Below are positions 1 through 7,382 of a DNA stretch of 14,328 bases, piece by piece. The translations under genes and the position numbers were made by a program. Below the pieces are notes generated by a model. The model was not told the DNA's origin and ran no database searches. It worked only from the letters and a program-made list of their open reading frames with translations. Positions within the stretch are counted from its first letter, which is position 1. Each line of letters starts with the position of its first letter. Source of the stretch: SZUA-146 sp963922815 (GTDB lineage: Bacteria; Pseudomonadota; Gammaproteobacteria; Steroidobacterales; SZUA-146); the NCBI GenBank assembly GCA_963922815.1, contig CAWUKD010000092.1, forward strand, positions 1 to 14,328, given 5' to 3'.

Positions 1-1112
1 TCAAACGCGATCATGTCATCGTTTAGCAGGTCCGACAGACACACCAGCTCCGCCTCCGTCAGCGGCATCAAGATAGCGCCGTGGCACACGTTCCGCGCAA
101 AATCAGCTCTGACGCGATAAGCCGATCCGTTCACAAAAAGCCTGTCGTCGGTGTATGCCATTCGACAATGCGGTTGATGCACGACACATAGCTCGTCCGA
201 ACTACTGACATGGCTGGCAACCTGTTCCGGCGTCCATGCGGGCCGGTCCTCACTGAAACTGCAGTGTCGGGTATCGGTGACCAGTCGCCCGAACGCTTCA
301 GCCAGAGCCGCCCTGATGGCCAACGCATCTATCCGCTCGAACGCCTGCTCAGCGTACCCGAGCGCCGCTGCGTTAATCTTGAAGTTATCCCGATCAATCG
401 CCTGCCTGTTGTCCCGGTACCGGTTTGATTCGGAAAGCTGCCCGGCGAGAATGTCCATCGCTTCGTCAATAATCTCGCGATCGGACGGAGCGCGAAATCC
501 GATCGAGAGCGTTACGCAATCATCCGACAAAGACGTGCCCCAGTGCGCGAGCCCGGCGGGAATGTAAATGCCGTCGCCAGGACCGAGGTCGTGGGACTCG
601 GCAGGTTCGAACGCCTTAAGAAGCCTGACCTCGGAAGAATCCTGCTGCGGCGACTGGTCGTTACACGACTGCCCGATCTGCCAGCGCCGGTGCCCAGACG
701 CCTGAAGCAGGAACACATCGTAGTAATCGAAATGAGGGCCCACACCACCGCCGGTTGGCGCAAAGCTCGCCATGATGTCTTCGAGCCGCCACCGGGGCAG
801 GAAATCAAATGCAGTCAGCAAGGCTCGCACGTGCTGATCCCATTGATCCACGCCCTGAACGAGTAACGTCCAGTCGTGAGAGCCAAGCGTATCGTAATCG
901 AAATCAGCGAACGGACCCTGTTGACAGGTCCACGGTCCCGACAGCCCCTGCCCGGTTATGATTCTCGATTCAACGGCCTCCTCGCAGGCGAGTCCGGCCA
1001 GCTCGTCGCCATCGATGACACCAATGGCATCCGTAAACCCGCTGCTAAACACCAGCGGTTTCTGCTGCCAGTAGTTCGCCAGGAAATCGCTTTTCGATAT
1101 CTGCGAAAACAT
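1..1112 (-). CDS. roxA: Ribosomal protein L16 arginine 3-hydroxylase (RoxA/YcfD, JmjC cupin), 3' end cut by window
   Basis: The reading frame opens with ATG at 1110-1112 and stays open to the window edge: 370 codons, against about 373 residues for E. coli YcfD, so only a few C-terminal residues are missing. The family is an Fe(II)/2-oxoglutarate oxygenase that hydroxylates an arginine of ribosomal protein L16 in the cytoplasm. The N-terminus (DFLANYWQQKPLVF, residues 9-22) matches the family start. The JmjC core around residues 105-210 carries GGGVGPHFDYYDVF, giving iron ligands His127 and Asp129, with the third ligand His190 in YIPAGLAHWG. Arg142 in GHRRWQIG sits 15 residues after the first His, as does the cosubstrate-binding Arg140 of YcfD. 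SIGFRAP (203-209) is also a family signature. The C-terminal 150 residues form the less conserved dimerisation/winged-helix part. Start choice: an in-frame TAA lies six codons upstream with no other start codon between, and there is no good Shine-Dalgarno. The gene begins 11 bases after the stop of the secreted-protein gene, so the two may be co-transcribed. Confidence 0.93.
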   Translation of the reverse strand, partial: MFSQISKSDFLANYWQQKPLVFSSGFTDAIGVIDGDELAGLACEEAVESRIITGQGLSGPWTCQQGPFADFDYDTLGSHDWTLLVQGVDQWDQHVRALLTAFDFLPRWRLEDIMASFAPTGGGVGPHFDYYDVFLLQASGHRRWQIGQSCNDQSPQQDSSEVRLLKAFEPAESHDLGPGDGIYIPAGLAHWGTSLSDDCVTLSIGFRAPSDREIIDEAMDILAGQLSESNRYRDNRQAIDRDNFKINAAALGYAEQAFERIDALAIRAALAEAFGRLVTDTRHCSFSEDRPAWTPEQVASHVSSSDELCVVHQPHCRMAYTDDRLFVNGSAYRVRADFARNVCHGAILMPLTEAELVCLSDLLNDDMIAF

Positions 1113-1123
1113 CTCAAATGTGT

Positions 1124-3613
1124 CTAGTTAACGGTGATACTGATTACAGCAGACGGTGTTGGCAGGTCGCCTCGACACGCAATATCGCTGGCCTCGTACA
1201 CAAACGTTTCAACGCCTGTGAACCCTGCCGGCGGTGTGTACAACCATGCGTACTGGTTGGTATTGAAAAACGCCTGCACATCCAAAGACCCACCGGCACT
1301 GCCGCCGCTGACCGTGCGGTAGATAATTTCATCACCGTCTGCATCAATGTCATTGGCCAACAGGTCTTCTACATAAATAATGATCGGCGTATCGACGCTG
1401 GTTGTATACGCATCATCGTTCAATACCGGACGAGAGTCGGCAGAATTGTCGTGCTCGAACGTATACCGGTTCAATCGCCCGGGCGTAACGGATGCATCGA
1501 CCACAGGATCGCTGCCATCAAACGAGGTTTGCAGCGTCTCAACCACCCAGTAACGGTTGCCAGCAATTCGCAGCGGCTGCCAGGTTCGCGAAAAAAACGC
1601 CGGACTGAATTCACTTAGCTGCCGAAACAGCTCCATGCGTCCATCGACAATACTCCATGTCCAGGTGGAAAACGGGCTGTCCGGATTCCGACATGCCACC
1701 CCAGCGTCAGAAAAAACAAAATCAAATACTCTTAACCCGGAAGTCGTAAACGTATTGGTGGTCGCCAGGGCAGACCGAAAGCTGCGATCCAGTAGCGATG
1801 CCGTATCGAATCCGGCCGCCTCATCCCGCGGCACGAAATATGTTCTGTTGAGCTTTTCGCCTGTTCCAGCGAGGTTATAGTAGAGATTACCGATATGAGT
1901 CTGGTCCTCACCAGACATCAGACGTCGATAGCGCGCCGCGTCACCATTGGCAAACACCACGCTTAGCTCACCGGTAGCCAGAATCTCCCAGTCAAACGCA
2001 AAGCCCCGTCGCCGCGTCGAGCCTGTTCCATCACCCTCAAAATCCAGGGTATCAAATCCGAACTCGTCTACCAGAGTGCCCTCGGACTGATTGTTTTGAT
2101 GAAAATAGTCGACCGCGAGTCCAGACCCGGCCAGTGCGAGCGGTGTAAACGGAAAAGAAGCTGATTCGTCGAACATCACGCGCGCCAGGCCCACATTAAA
2201 GGGCGTGCTTGTCGGCGTGTCTCCCAGCTGTGGATAGTCGGGAAAATTACTAAATCCGGAGAATGACATCACTACGTGATCCGCTGCGAGCCCCTCGCGA
2301 ACGCGCAGCAAACTGAACTGAGTCAGAAACGACCGCTGAGTAGCCTGAATAAAATTTCCAGGATTGTCCGGATCTTCAATCTGAATCTCCGATTCGGTCG
2401 TTTGCAACGGCGATGCAAAATCGACGTCAAGTATTCCGTCTGCACCGATATCCCAAAGAGCGCTGCCAGCACCGGAACCCACGTAGGTAACCGAATTGGC
2501 CGTACCAAATTGCAGTTCGACAACGGTCCCATTCGTCAGCAAGTTACCAATATACGTGGTATGCCACGAGCCGGAGGGTACCTCACCCAGAAAGGTATCA
2601 GCGCTGGACTCCAGCGTTGATGTAAAAGCCGCATCGAATTCCGACGCTTGTTCGGTAACGAGGCGATCAAGGAAACTCTGTCGAACGGCAGCGTCCGCCG
2701 AAAAACTCAGCGTGTCGCTGACACCCGCAGGCAGCGAAACTGCCGGATCGGTAATGATCGCAGTGAGTGATGTAGCGAGATGCAGCAAAGTTGAACTGTC
2801 TACTCTGGGTTCAATCTGTTCAAGCTGCGCCATAGAGGTGATGTCGCTGCCCTGCGCTTCGGCCGCCAGAACTGAAAACGCCGTCGTCAGCGCCGATACG
2901 TTAAGTGCAGATACGTCGTCAGACCCCACAGTACCGTCGTTGCCACCGGCTGCGGTGAGCGTGCCTGCATCACCTGCAAGACTTGTCAGCGCTATACCCG
3001 TCTGGCCACCCAGTCCAATAACAGCCACCGTCACAAAGTCGCTGTTGTTGAGCCCGGTCAGCTCTACCTCAAAAGTCCCGTCCGCGTTCGTCACGCCATT
3101 AAATACGACGACACTTCCGCCCGCCTGAGTCTGATCTACCACAACGCTGACAGCTCCGCCGTCGATCGGCTCTGGTCCGGTTGCACCTGAGAGTGTCAGG
3201 GCATCGCCGCTGCTGCACAAATTGGCGACACCGCTTGGACCAGGTATTGATAAGAAAGAGCTGGTCAGTACGACGTAATCGACAAAATTAACCGCACCAT
3301 CGCCGTTAAAATCGGCATCAGGATCGCTACCCAGAAACACGCTGCCAAACAACGATATGTCGACAAAATTTATTGTGCAGTCCTGATTCAGATCCGCATC
3401 GCAAACGTTACCGATACCATCGGTGTCGGTATCTCTCTGATCAGCATTGGCAACCAAAGTACAGTTATCCAGCGAGTCGGGTACGAGATCACCGTCGGCA
3501 TCCTGTGCTGTTGCGCCGGCGCTGAAAAATCCGATCACCGTGGCCAGAAACAGACGCCTGATCGTAGACCTTGCAAATAACGTATGTGCGAACCTGTCGG
3601 CGTTGATACCCAT
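1124..3613 (-). CDS. Large secreted calcium-binding protein: TSP3 repeat, dockerin-like loops, cadherin/Ig-like C-terminus
   Basis: 829 residues. The N-terminus is an export signal: basic stretch to Arg20, hydrophobic core LFLATVIGFFSAGA (21-34), likely cleavage after ATA (36). Residues 38-72 are a thrombospondin type 3 calcium repeat (DADGD, DNC, DQRDTDTDGIGN, CD). Two perfect dockerin-type loops follow, DLNQDCTINFVD (74-85) and DFNGDGAVNFVD (101-112), each with the D-x-N-x-D...D ligand pattern. Residues 135-250 are rich in Ser, Thr, Gly and Ala and look beta-structured. Residues 250-730 match no domain I can name; aromatic content rises towards the end. Residues 732-829 form a cadherin-like/Big_9-type domain (NDDAYTTSVDTP, DIDADGD, YTPPAGFTGVETFVYEASD). 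No catalytic motif or sorting signal (LPXTG, PEP-CTERM) is visible. The likely role is an extracellular or outer-membrane-associated, calcium-stabilised structural or adhesive protein; that is inference. It is divergent from the kinase gene and directly upstream of roxA. Confidence 0.85.
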   Translation of the reverse strand: MGINADRFAHTLFARSTIRRLFLATVIGFFSAGATAQDADGDLVPDSLDNCTLVANADQRDTDTDGIGNVCDADLNQDCTINFVDISLFGSVFLGSDPDADFNGDGAVNFVDYVVLTSSFLSIPGPSGVANLCSSGDALTLSGATGPEPIDGGAVSVVVDQTQAGGSVVVFNGVTNADGTFEVELTGLNNSDFVTVAVIGLGGQTGIALTSLAGDAGTLTAAGGNDGTVGSDDVSALNVSALTTAFSVLAAEAQGSDITSMAQLEQIEPRVDSSTLLHLATSLTAIITDPAVSLPAGVSDTLSFSADAAVRQSFLDRLVTEQASEFDAAFTSTLESSADTFLGEVPSGSWHTTYIGNLLTNGTVVELQFGTANSVTYVGSGAGSALWDIGADGILDVDFASPLQTTESEIQIEDPDNPGNFIQATQRSFLTQFSLLRVREGLAADHVVMSFSGFSNFPDYPQLGDTPTSTPFNVGLARVMFDESASFPFTPLALAGSGLAVDYFHQNNQSEGTLVDEFGFDTLDFEGDGTGSTRRRGFAFDWEILATGELSVVFANGDAARYRRLMSGEDQTHIGNLYYNLAGTGEKLNRTYFVPRDEAAGFDTASLLDRSFRSALATTNTFTTSGLRVFDFVFSDAGVACRNPDSPFSTWTWSIVDGRMELFRQLSEFSPAFFSRTWQPLRIAGNRYWVVETLQTSFDGSDPVVDASVTPGRLNRYTFEHDNSADSRPVLNDDAYTTSVDTPIIIYVEDLLANDIDADGDEIIYRTVSGGSAGGSLDVQAFFNTNQYAWLYTPPAGFTGVETFVYEASDIACRGDLPTPSAVISITVN

Positions 3614-3985
3614 CGTTGGACTCCCAGATAATAGTTAGAGACGGCAACCGCGTGTTATAAATTATTGGTCGCGACACCCATTCGAATTATTAGGCACAAG
3701 TATACCGCCGATTATCCGTCGTGAGCGATAGTTGTAGCGGCGCCAATGGTATGCAACATAATTTCCTCAATTCAATGCAATCGAAGCAGGCTTTCAAATC
3801 AGGCTACTGCTCTGTAAACACTGCATTATGTTTTTGAGATTTACGCATCTGATTGTGCGCCATTCCTTTCCACAGGTTGCTGTACCAAACCATTAGTAAT
3901 TAAAAATCATCAACTTAGAACCACTCCAGAAACACGACCCTGAAAGGAAACGATACCCCCGGATTTTGTGAGCTACTATCACTGA
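3614..3985. promoter_or_regulatory. Divergent 372-bp spacer between the secreted-protein and kinase genes
   Basis: No gene seen. The segment is more AT-rich than its neighbours, especially 3650-3710 and 3890-3915, as expected for a two-way promoter region. Facing left, TATAAC (minus strand, 3654-3659) is a 5/6 match to a -10 box about 40 bases before the secreted-protein ATG, and TATACT (3699-3704) is another; neither has a good -35. Facing right, TTGCTG (3877-3882) followed 18 bases later by TAAAAA (3901-3906) is a weak sigma-70-like pair. GGAAAC (3946-3951) resembles an ECF -35 box but has no matching -10 at the usual spacing. TACTAT (3974-3979) lies 6 bases before the kinase ATG. None of these is decisive. 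Confidence 0.4.
3621..3625 (-). promoter_or_regulatory. Ribosome binding site of the secreted-protein gene
   Basis: GGGAG on the minus strand lies 7 bases before the ATG at 3611-3613 and supports that start, which also gives a full signal peptide. Confidence 0.6.
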
Positions 3986-6634
3986 ATGGGAAGCGGCCAA
4001 CTTGATGAGATAAAAGCGTTATTCGACGAAGCGAGTGAGCTCGACATGGGCGCGCAGGCCAGCTTTGTTGAATCCGTTCGTCAACGAAACCCGGACCTGG
4101 CTTCCGAACTCAAGGAACTTCTGACGCACTCCCTTCCCACCAGTGACACACTTTCTGATGCGGTTTCCGCTGTTGCTTCTGACGTCGGCACTGACGACCG
4201 GGAATCACGCATCGGGCAACATCTGGGTCCGTATCGGTTGATCGAGCAGATCGGTCAGGGGGGCATGGGGGCTGTGTTCCGCGCTGAACGCATCGACGGC
4301 GAGTTTGAACAGCAGGTCGCGATCAAGCTGATCGCCAATCACGCATTCTCACCGGACTCAATCGAACGTTTTCGAAACGAACGACAAATCCTCGCCCGTC
4401 TGAATCACCCGAATATCGCCAGCATTCTCGATGGTGGTACTTCGAGTAGCGGTACCACGTACCTGGTCATGGAACTGGTCGAGGGCCTGCCCGTAATCGA
4501 GTATTGCAATGCTCACAACCTCTCGACCAGACAGCGACTGCAGCTGTTCCTTGAAATATGCGACACACTTGAATTCGCACATCGTAATCTCGTTGTACAC
4601 AGAGACATCAAGCCCTCCAATATTCTCATTAACACCGACGGAAATCCGAAACTGCTCGATTTTGGCATTGCCAAGCTACTGGATTCCGGCGAGACCAGCC
4701 GCCCGCAAGACCCGGCAACCGTAATTGCCATGACGCCTGACTACTCCAGCCCGGAACAGATCCTCGGACTACCGGTAACCACCTCTTGTGATGTTTATTC
4801 GCTGGGTGTACTGCTGTTTGAAGTGCTCACCGGGGAACGACCGTACAACAGACAGGGCAAGCGACTATCTCAGATCGAAGATGAAATTCTGAACACCACG
4901 CCGACCAAGCCAAGCGTTGCGCTGAAACGGGCAATACAGTCACAAGGCACACACCCGGGCGGAGCTCGAAAACTGGCCAGCGATCTGGATGTCATTACGC
5001 TCGCGGCGCTGCGCCGCAAAGTCGAAGACCGGTACCAGAGTGTCAGCGCACTGTCAGCCGATATTCGAAGCTATCTGAACGGTCAGCCGATTTCCGCCAA
5101 AGGTCGCAGTTTCGGCTATGTCGCTCGCAAGTTTTTATCGAGAAACCGCTGGCCCACCGGCATCGTGGCTGCCCTTCTTGTCACGGCCACCGGCGCTACG
5201 GCGTTTCACATCGATCGAATAGGCGCCGAGCGCGACCGCGTAATCCATGAGGCCCAAAAGTCCGCCGCCGTTACCAAATACCTGCAAAACCTGTTCGAGA
5301 TTAATGACCCCAATCAAACGCAGGGCAAGGAAATCACTGCGCGCGATGTTCTTGACCGCGGTACGCGCCGGCTTGAAGCGGAACTCGTCGACCAGCCCGA
5401 GATTCGAGCGAGACTGCTGACCTCTATTGGCGCGGTCTACAGTAACCTGGGATTGAAAAAGGAAGGTATCGAAACCACCCGCAAAGCGATCGAAATTCAA
5501 CGGTCGATAGACAGCTCTCCACTGCTCCTGCGCAGCTTGTCCAGCCTTGCGCAAATGCTCCGGTTACAGGGAGACTTCAACCTCACTCGCGAGACTCTGG
5601 ACGAAGCAACCCAACTGGCCGAGCAGATGGCCAACAAAGATAGCGAAGCGTACGCCTGGGTGCACTTCGAATATGGTGAGCTGCATTTGATTGAGGGGGA
5701 TTACGAGCAATCGCTTGCCTCATTCAATCGGGCCCGGGACGTGCTGGCGCGACTACCTGATCACGACCCCGAATTCGACGTCCATCTTTTTGCGTCCATG
5801 GGGCAGGCTCTTCAGTTTGGCGGTGACCACACCAATGCAGCAGATCACATGTCCAAGGCACTGGAAATGCTCGCCGAACTCGACCATGATCTGCCGGTTG
5901 AACGATCAGTCATTTCTCACAATCTGGCCGTACTGCTGCATGAACTCGGTCGCTATGAAGACGCCGAACCACTTTATCTTGTTGCTCTTGAAATTGACGA
6001 ACGGGTCATGGGCCCGGAAGCTCCCAACCTCGATATCGTCGCCACCAACGTGGGCCGACTTTACCGGGACATGGGTGATTTTGAAACCTCCCAGATTTAT
6101 CTTGAAAAAGCGGTGAACATAGTCAGAGATATTCACGGGGAGGAGCATTTTTTTACCGCCTATAACTCCAAGAATCTCGCCGATTTGCTGCGCGACAAGC
6201 AAGACTATTCGACCGCTCAGGCCATGTATACAAAAGTACTGAGTACATACAAGGCCACATTGGAGGCTGATAGTCCCTACATGGCCTCGGCCATGCTGGC
6301 TCACGCTCAGCTCTATGTGCGCACTGAACAGTTTGACGAGGCCATCAAGACCAGTCGCGAGGCGCTTCGAATCTGCAATCTGCAACTGGGTGAGACACAC
6401 TGGTTAACGGCGACGACCAAGAACACGCTTGCAGAAGCGCTGATTCGCACCGGTGTAACCACAGAAGCAGAAACACTGCTCGTTGAAGCCTGGGATGCGC
6501 TGTTTGCCAACCGGCCCGAACATGACACAACGCTTGCCATTGCGAATCAGCTGACAATCCTGTACCGGAATACTGGCAATCAGGAAAAATCCCGATACTA
6601 TGCTCAGCAGGCCGAACAATTGGCCCGTCAATGA
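3986..6634 (+). CDS. Transmembrane Ser/Thr protein kinase with C-terminal TPR region (PknT-like)
   Basis: 882 residues. Residues 1-75 are the helical leader common to this kinase class (IKALFDEASELD, ELKELL). The kinase domain spans about 83-365: glycine loop GQGGMGAV (90-97), ATP lysine Lys114 in VAIKLI, helix-C Glu132, catalytic HRDIKPSN (205-212, base Asp207), metal-binding DFG (226-228) and SPEQ (255-258) in place of APE. All catalytic residues are present, so it should be active. A basic stretch (RKFLSRNR, 381-388) precedes one membrane segment at about 391-408, which puts the kinase in the cytoplasm and the 470-residue C-terminus in the periplasm. Residues about 470-880 hold roughly ten TPR motifs, several with the 42-residue kinesin-light-chain spacing, suited to sensing a protein or envelope ligand. 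The ATG directly follows an in-frame TGA, so no longer start exists; no Shine-Dalgarno is nearby. The sigma factor gene follows after 99 bp, probably in the same operon and as substrate. Naming it PknT-like rests on context and architecture. Confidence 0.93.
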   Translation: MGSGQLDEIKALFDEASELDMGAQASFVESVRQRNPDLASELKELLTHSLPTSDTLSDAVSAVASDVGTDDRESRIGQHLGPYRLIEQIGQGGMGAVFRAERIDGEFEQQVAIKLIANHAFSPDSIERFRNERQILARLNHPNIASILDGGTSSSGTTYLVMELVEGLPVIEYCNAHNLSTRQRLQLFLEICDTLEFAHRNLVVHRDIKPSNILINTDGNPKLLDFGIAKLLDSGETSRPQDPATVIAMTPDYSSPEQILGLPVTTSCDVYSLGVLLFEVLTGERPYNRQGKRLSQIEDEILNTTPTKPSVALKRAIQSQGTHPGGARKLASDLDVITLAALRRKVEDRYQSVSALSADIRSYLNGQPISAKGRSFGYVARKFLSRNRWPTGIVAALLVTATGATAFHIDRIGAERDRVIHEAQKSAAVTKYLQNLFEINDPNQTQGKEITARDVLDRGTRRLEAELVDQPEIRARLLTSIGAVYSNLGLKKEGIETTRKAIEIQRSIDSSPLLLRSLSSLAQMLRLQGDFNLTRETLDEATQLAEQMANKDSEAYAWVHFEYGELHLIEGDYEQSLASFNRARDVLARLPDHDPEFDVHLFASMGQALQFGGDHTNAADHMSKALEMLAELDHDLPVERSVISHNLAVLLHELGRYEDAEPLYLVALEIDERVMGPEAPNLDIVATNVGRLYRDMGDFETSQIYLEKAVNIVRDIHGEEHFFTAYNSKNLADLLRDKQDYSTAQAMYTKVLSTYKATLEADSPYMASAMLAHAQLYVRTEQFDEAIKTSREALRICNLQLGETHWLTATTKNTLAEALIRTGVTTEAETLLVEAWDALFANRPEHDTTLAIANQLTILYRNTGNQEKSRYYAQQAEQLARQ

Positions 6635-6717
6635 CGCCATTTCAGATAATCATGATGGGGCAGACATATCCGCCTGTAGTTTGTGACTTAAACGAAAACC
6701 CCAACAACAACTACATC

Positions 6718-6722
6718 AAGGA
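6718..6722 (+). promoter_or_regulatory. Shine-Dalgarno deciding the TTG start of the sigma factor
   Basis: AAGGA lies 11 bases before TTG at 6734. No in-frame ATG or GTG lies between it and the conserved N-terminus, so the TTG start is preferred despite the slightly long spacing. Confidence 0.5.
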
Positions 6723-6733
6723 CTAACACAACG

Positions 6734-7294
6734 TTGTCAGACGAACCATTAACCAAGCTGCTAAGAGACTGGCAAAAAGGCGATGACCTGGCGCTGGAAA
6801 AGCTGACGCCCGCGATCTATGAAGAATTGAAGCGCCTGGCATTTTCGGCATTCCGGGGTGAACGTGCTGGCCACACCTTACAGCCGACAGCCCTGGTTAA
6901 CGAAGCCTACATAAGACTTATCGGAACAAATATCGACTGGCAGGATCGCGCTCACTTTTTTGCCCTGGCTGCACGGATGATGCGAAGGATACTGGTCAAT
7001 CACGCGGTTGCACGACAGGCAGAGAAACGCGGCAGCGGCAAAACCGCGGAGACGTACATTGAGGAACAACACGGTGCCAACACCACCGACAATCAGATCC
7101 TGCTGCTGACGCTGGACGATCAAATTGAAAAACTGGGTAAACTGGACAAGCGCTGCGCCGAAGTGGTCGAACTGCACTATTTTGCAGGCCTTACCCATAA
7201 AGAAATGAGTACTGCACTTAACGTGTCTACATCAACTCTGGAACGAGACCTGAAATTTGCCAAAGCCTGGATGCGCAAGAATCTCGCTTCCTGA
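6734..7294 (+). CDS. ECF RNA polymerase sigma factor, kinase-associated type (TIGR02999 / ECF43-like)
   Basis: 186 residues from a TTG start. It should direct RNA polymerase to a dedicated promoter set. The N-terminus (LTKLLRDWQKGDDLALEKL, then YEELKRLA) and the signature PTALVNEAYIRL (51-62) are typical of the TIGR02999/Sigma70_ECF family. Region 2 continues through WQDRAHFFALAARMMRRILVNHA (69-91). Region 4 covers about 125-183, with a helix-turn-helix at LTHKEMSTALNVSTSTLERDLKFAKAWM (153-180). No anti-sigma factor gene is adjacent and there is no C-terminal extension. The acidic DAED-like motif that most ECF factors carry at the region 2.1/2.2 boundary is replaced by QPTA (50-53), as known for ECF43 members that are switched on by threonine phosphorylation. 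The kinase gene 99 bp upstream is the natural partner; the usual order in other bacteria is often sigma first. The next gene is convergent, so this ends the operon. Confidence 0.92.
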   Translation: MSDEPLTKLLRDWQKGDDLALEKLTPAIYEELKRLAFSAFRGERAGHTLQPTALVNEAYIRLIGTNIDWQDRAHFFALAARMMRRILVNHAVARQAEKRGSGKTAETYIEEQHGANTTDNQILLLTLDDQIEKLGKLDKRCAEVVELHYFAGLTHKEMSTALNVSTSTLERDLKFAKAWMRKNLAS

Positions 7295-7382
7295 TTGAAC
7301 TGACCTCAACCAACGGGAGTTGTCAGCCCGGCGTTCACTGCTACCGATTTGAACCCTGATACCGGCGCTGTCACCGAGAGGG
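7295..7382. other. Short convergent spacer after the sigma factor gene
   Basis: 88 bp between two genes that end towards each other. An imperfect stem (CAGCCCGG at 7324-7331 pairing with CCGGCGCTG at 7362-7370, one bulged base) encloses a loop of about 30 bases. There is no T-run on either strand, so it is not called as an intrinsic terminator; Rho-dependent ending is possible. Confidence 0.3.

Noticed and set aside
543..1127. Plus-strand open frames of 83-107 codons
   Set aside because: Antisense shadows of roxA, whose iron ligands and family signatures are unambiguous on the minus strand.
2496..3128. 210-codon open frame on the plus strand
   Set aside because: Lies wholly antisense to the secreted-protein gene, whose signal peptide, calcium repeats and dockerin loops are clear; the antisense product has low-complexity Ser/Val/Ala content typical of a shadow frame.
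6635..6733. Promoter for the sigma factor gene between kinase and sigma
   Set aside because: No -35/-10 pair of any class stood out in the 99 bp; co-transcription with the kinase is simpler.
7324..7370. Imperfect inverted repeat as a bidirectional terminator
   Set aside because: Eight base pairs with a bulge, a loop of about 30 bases and no T-run on either strand.
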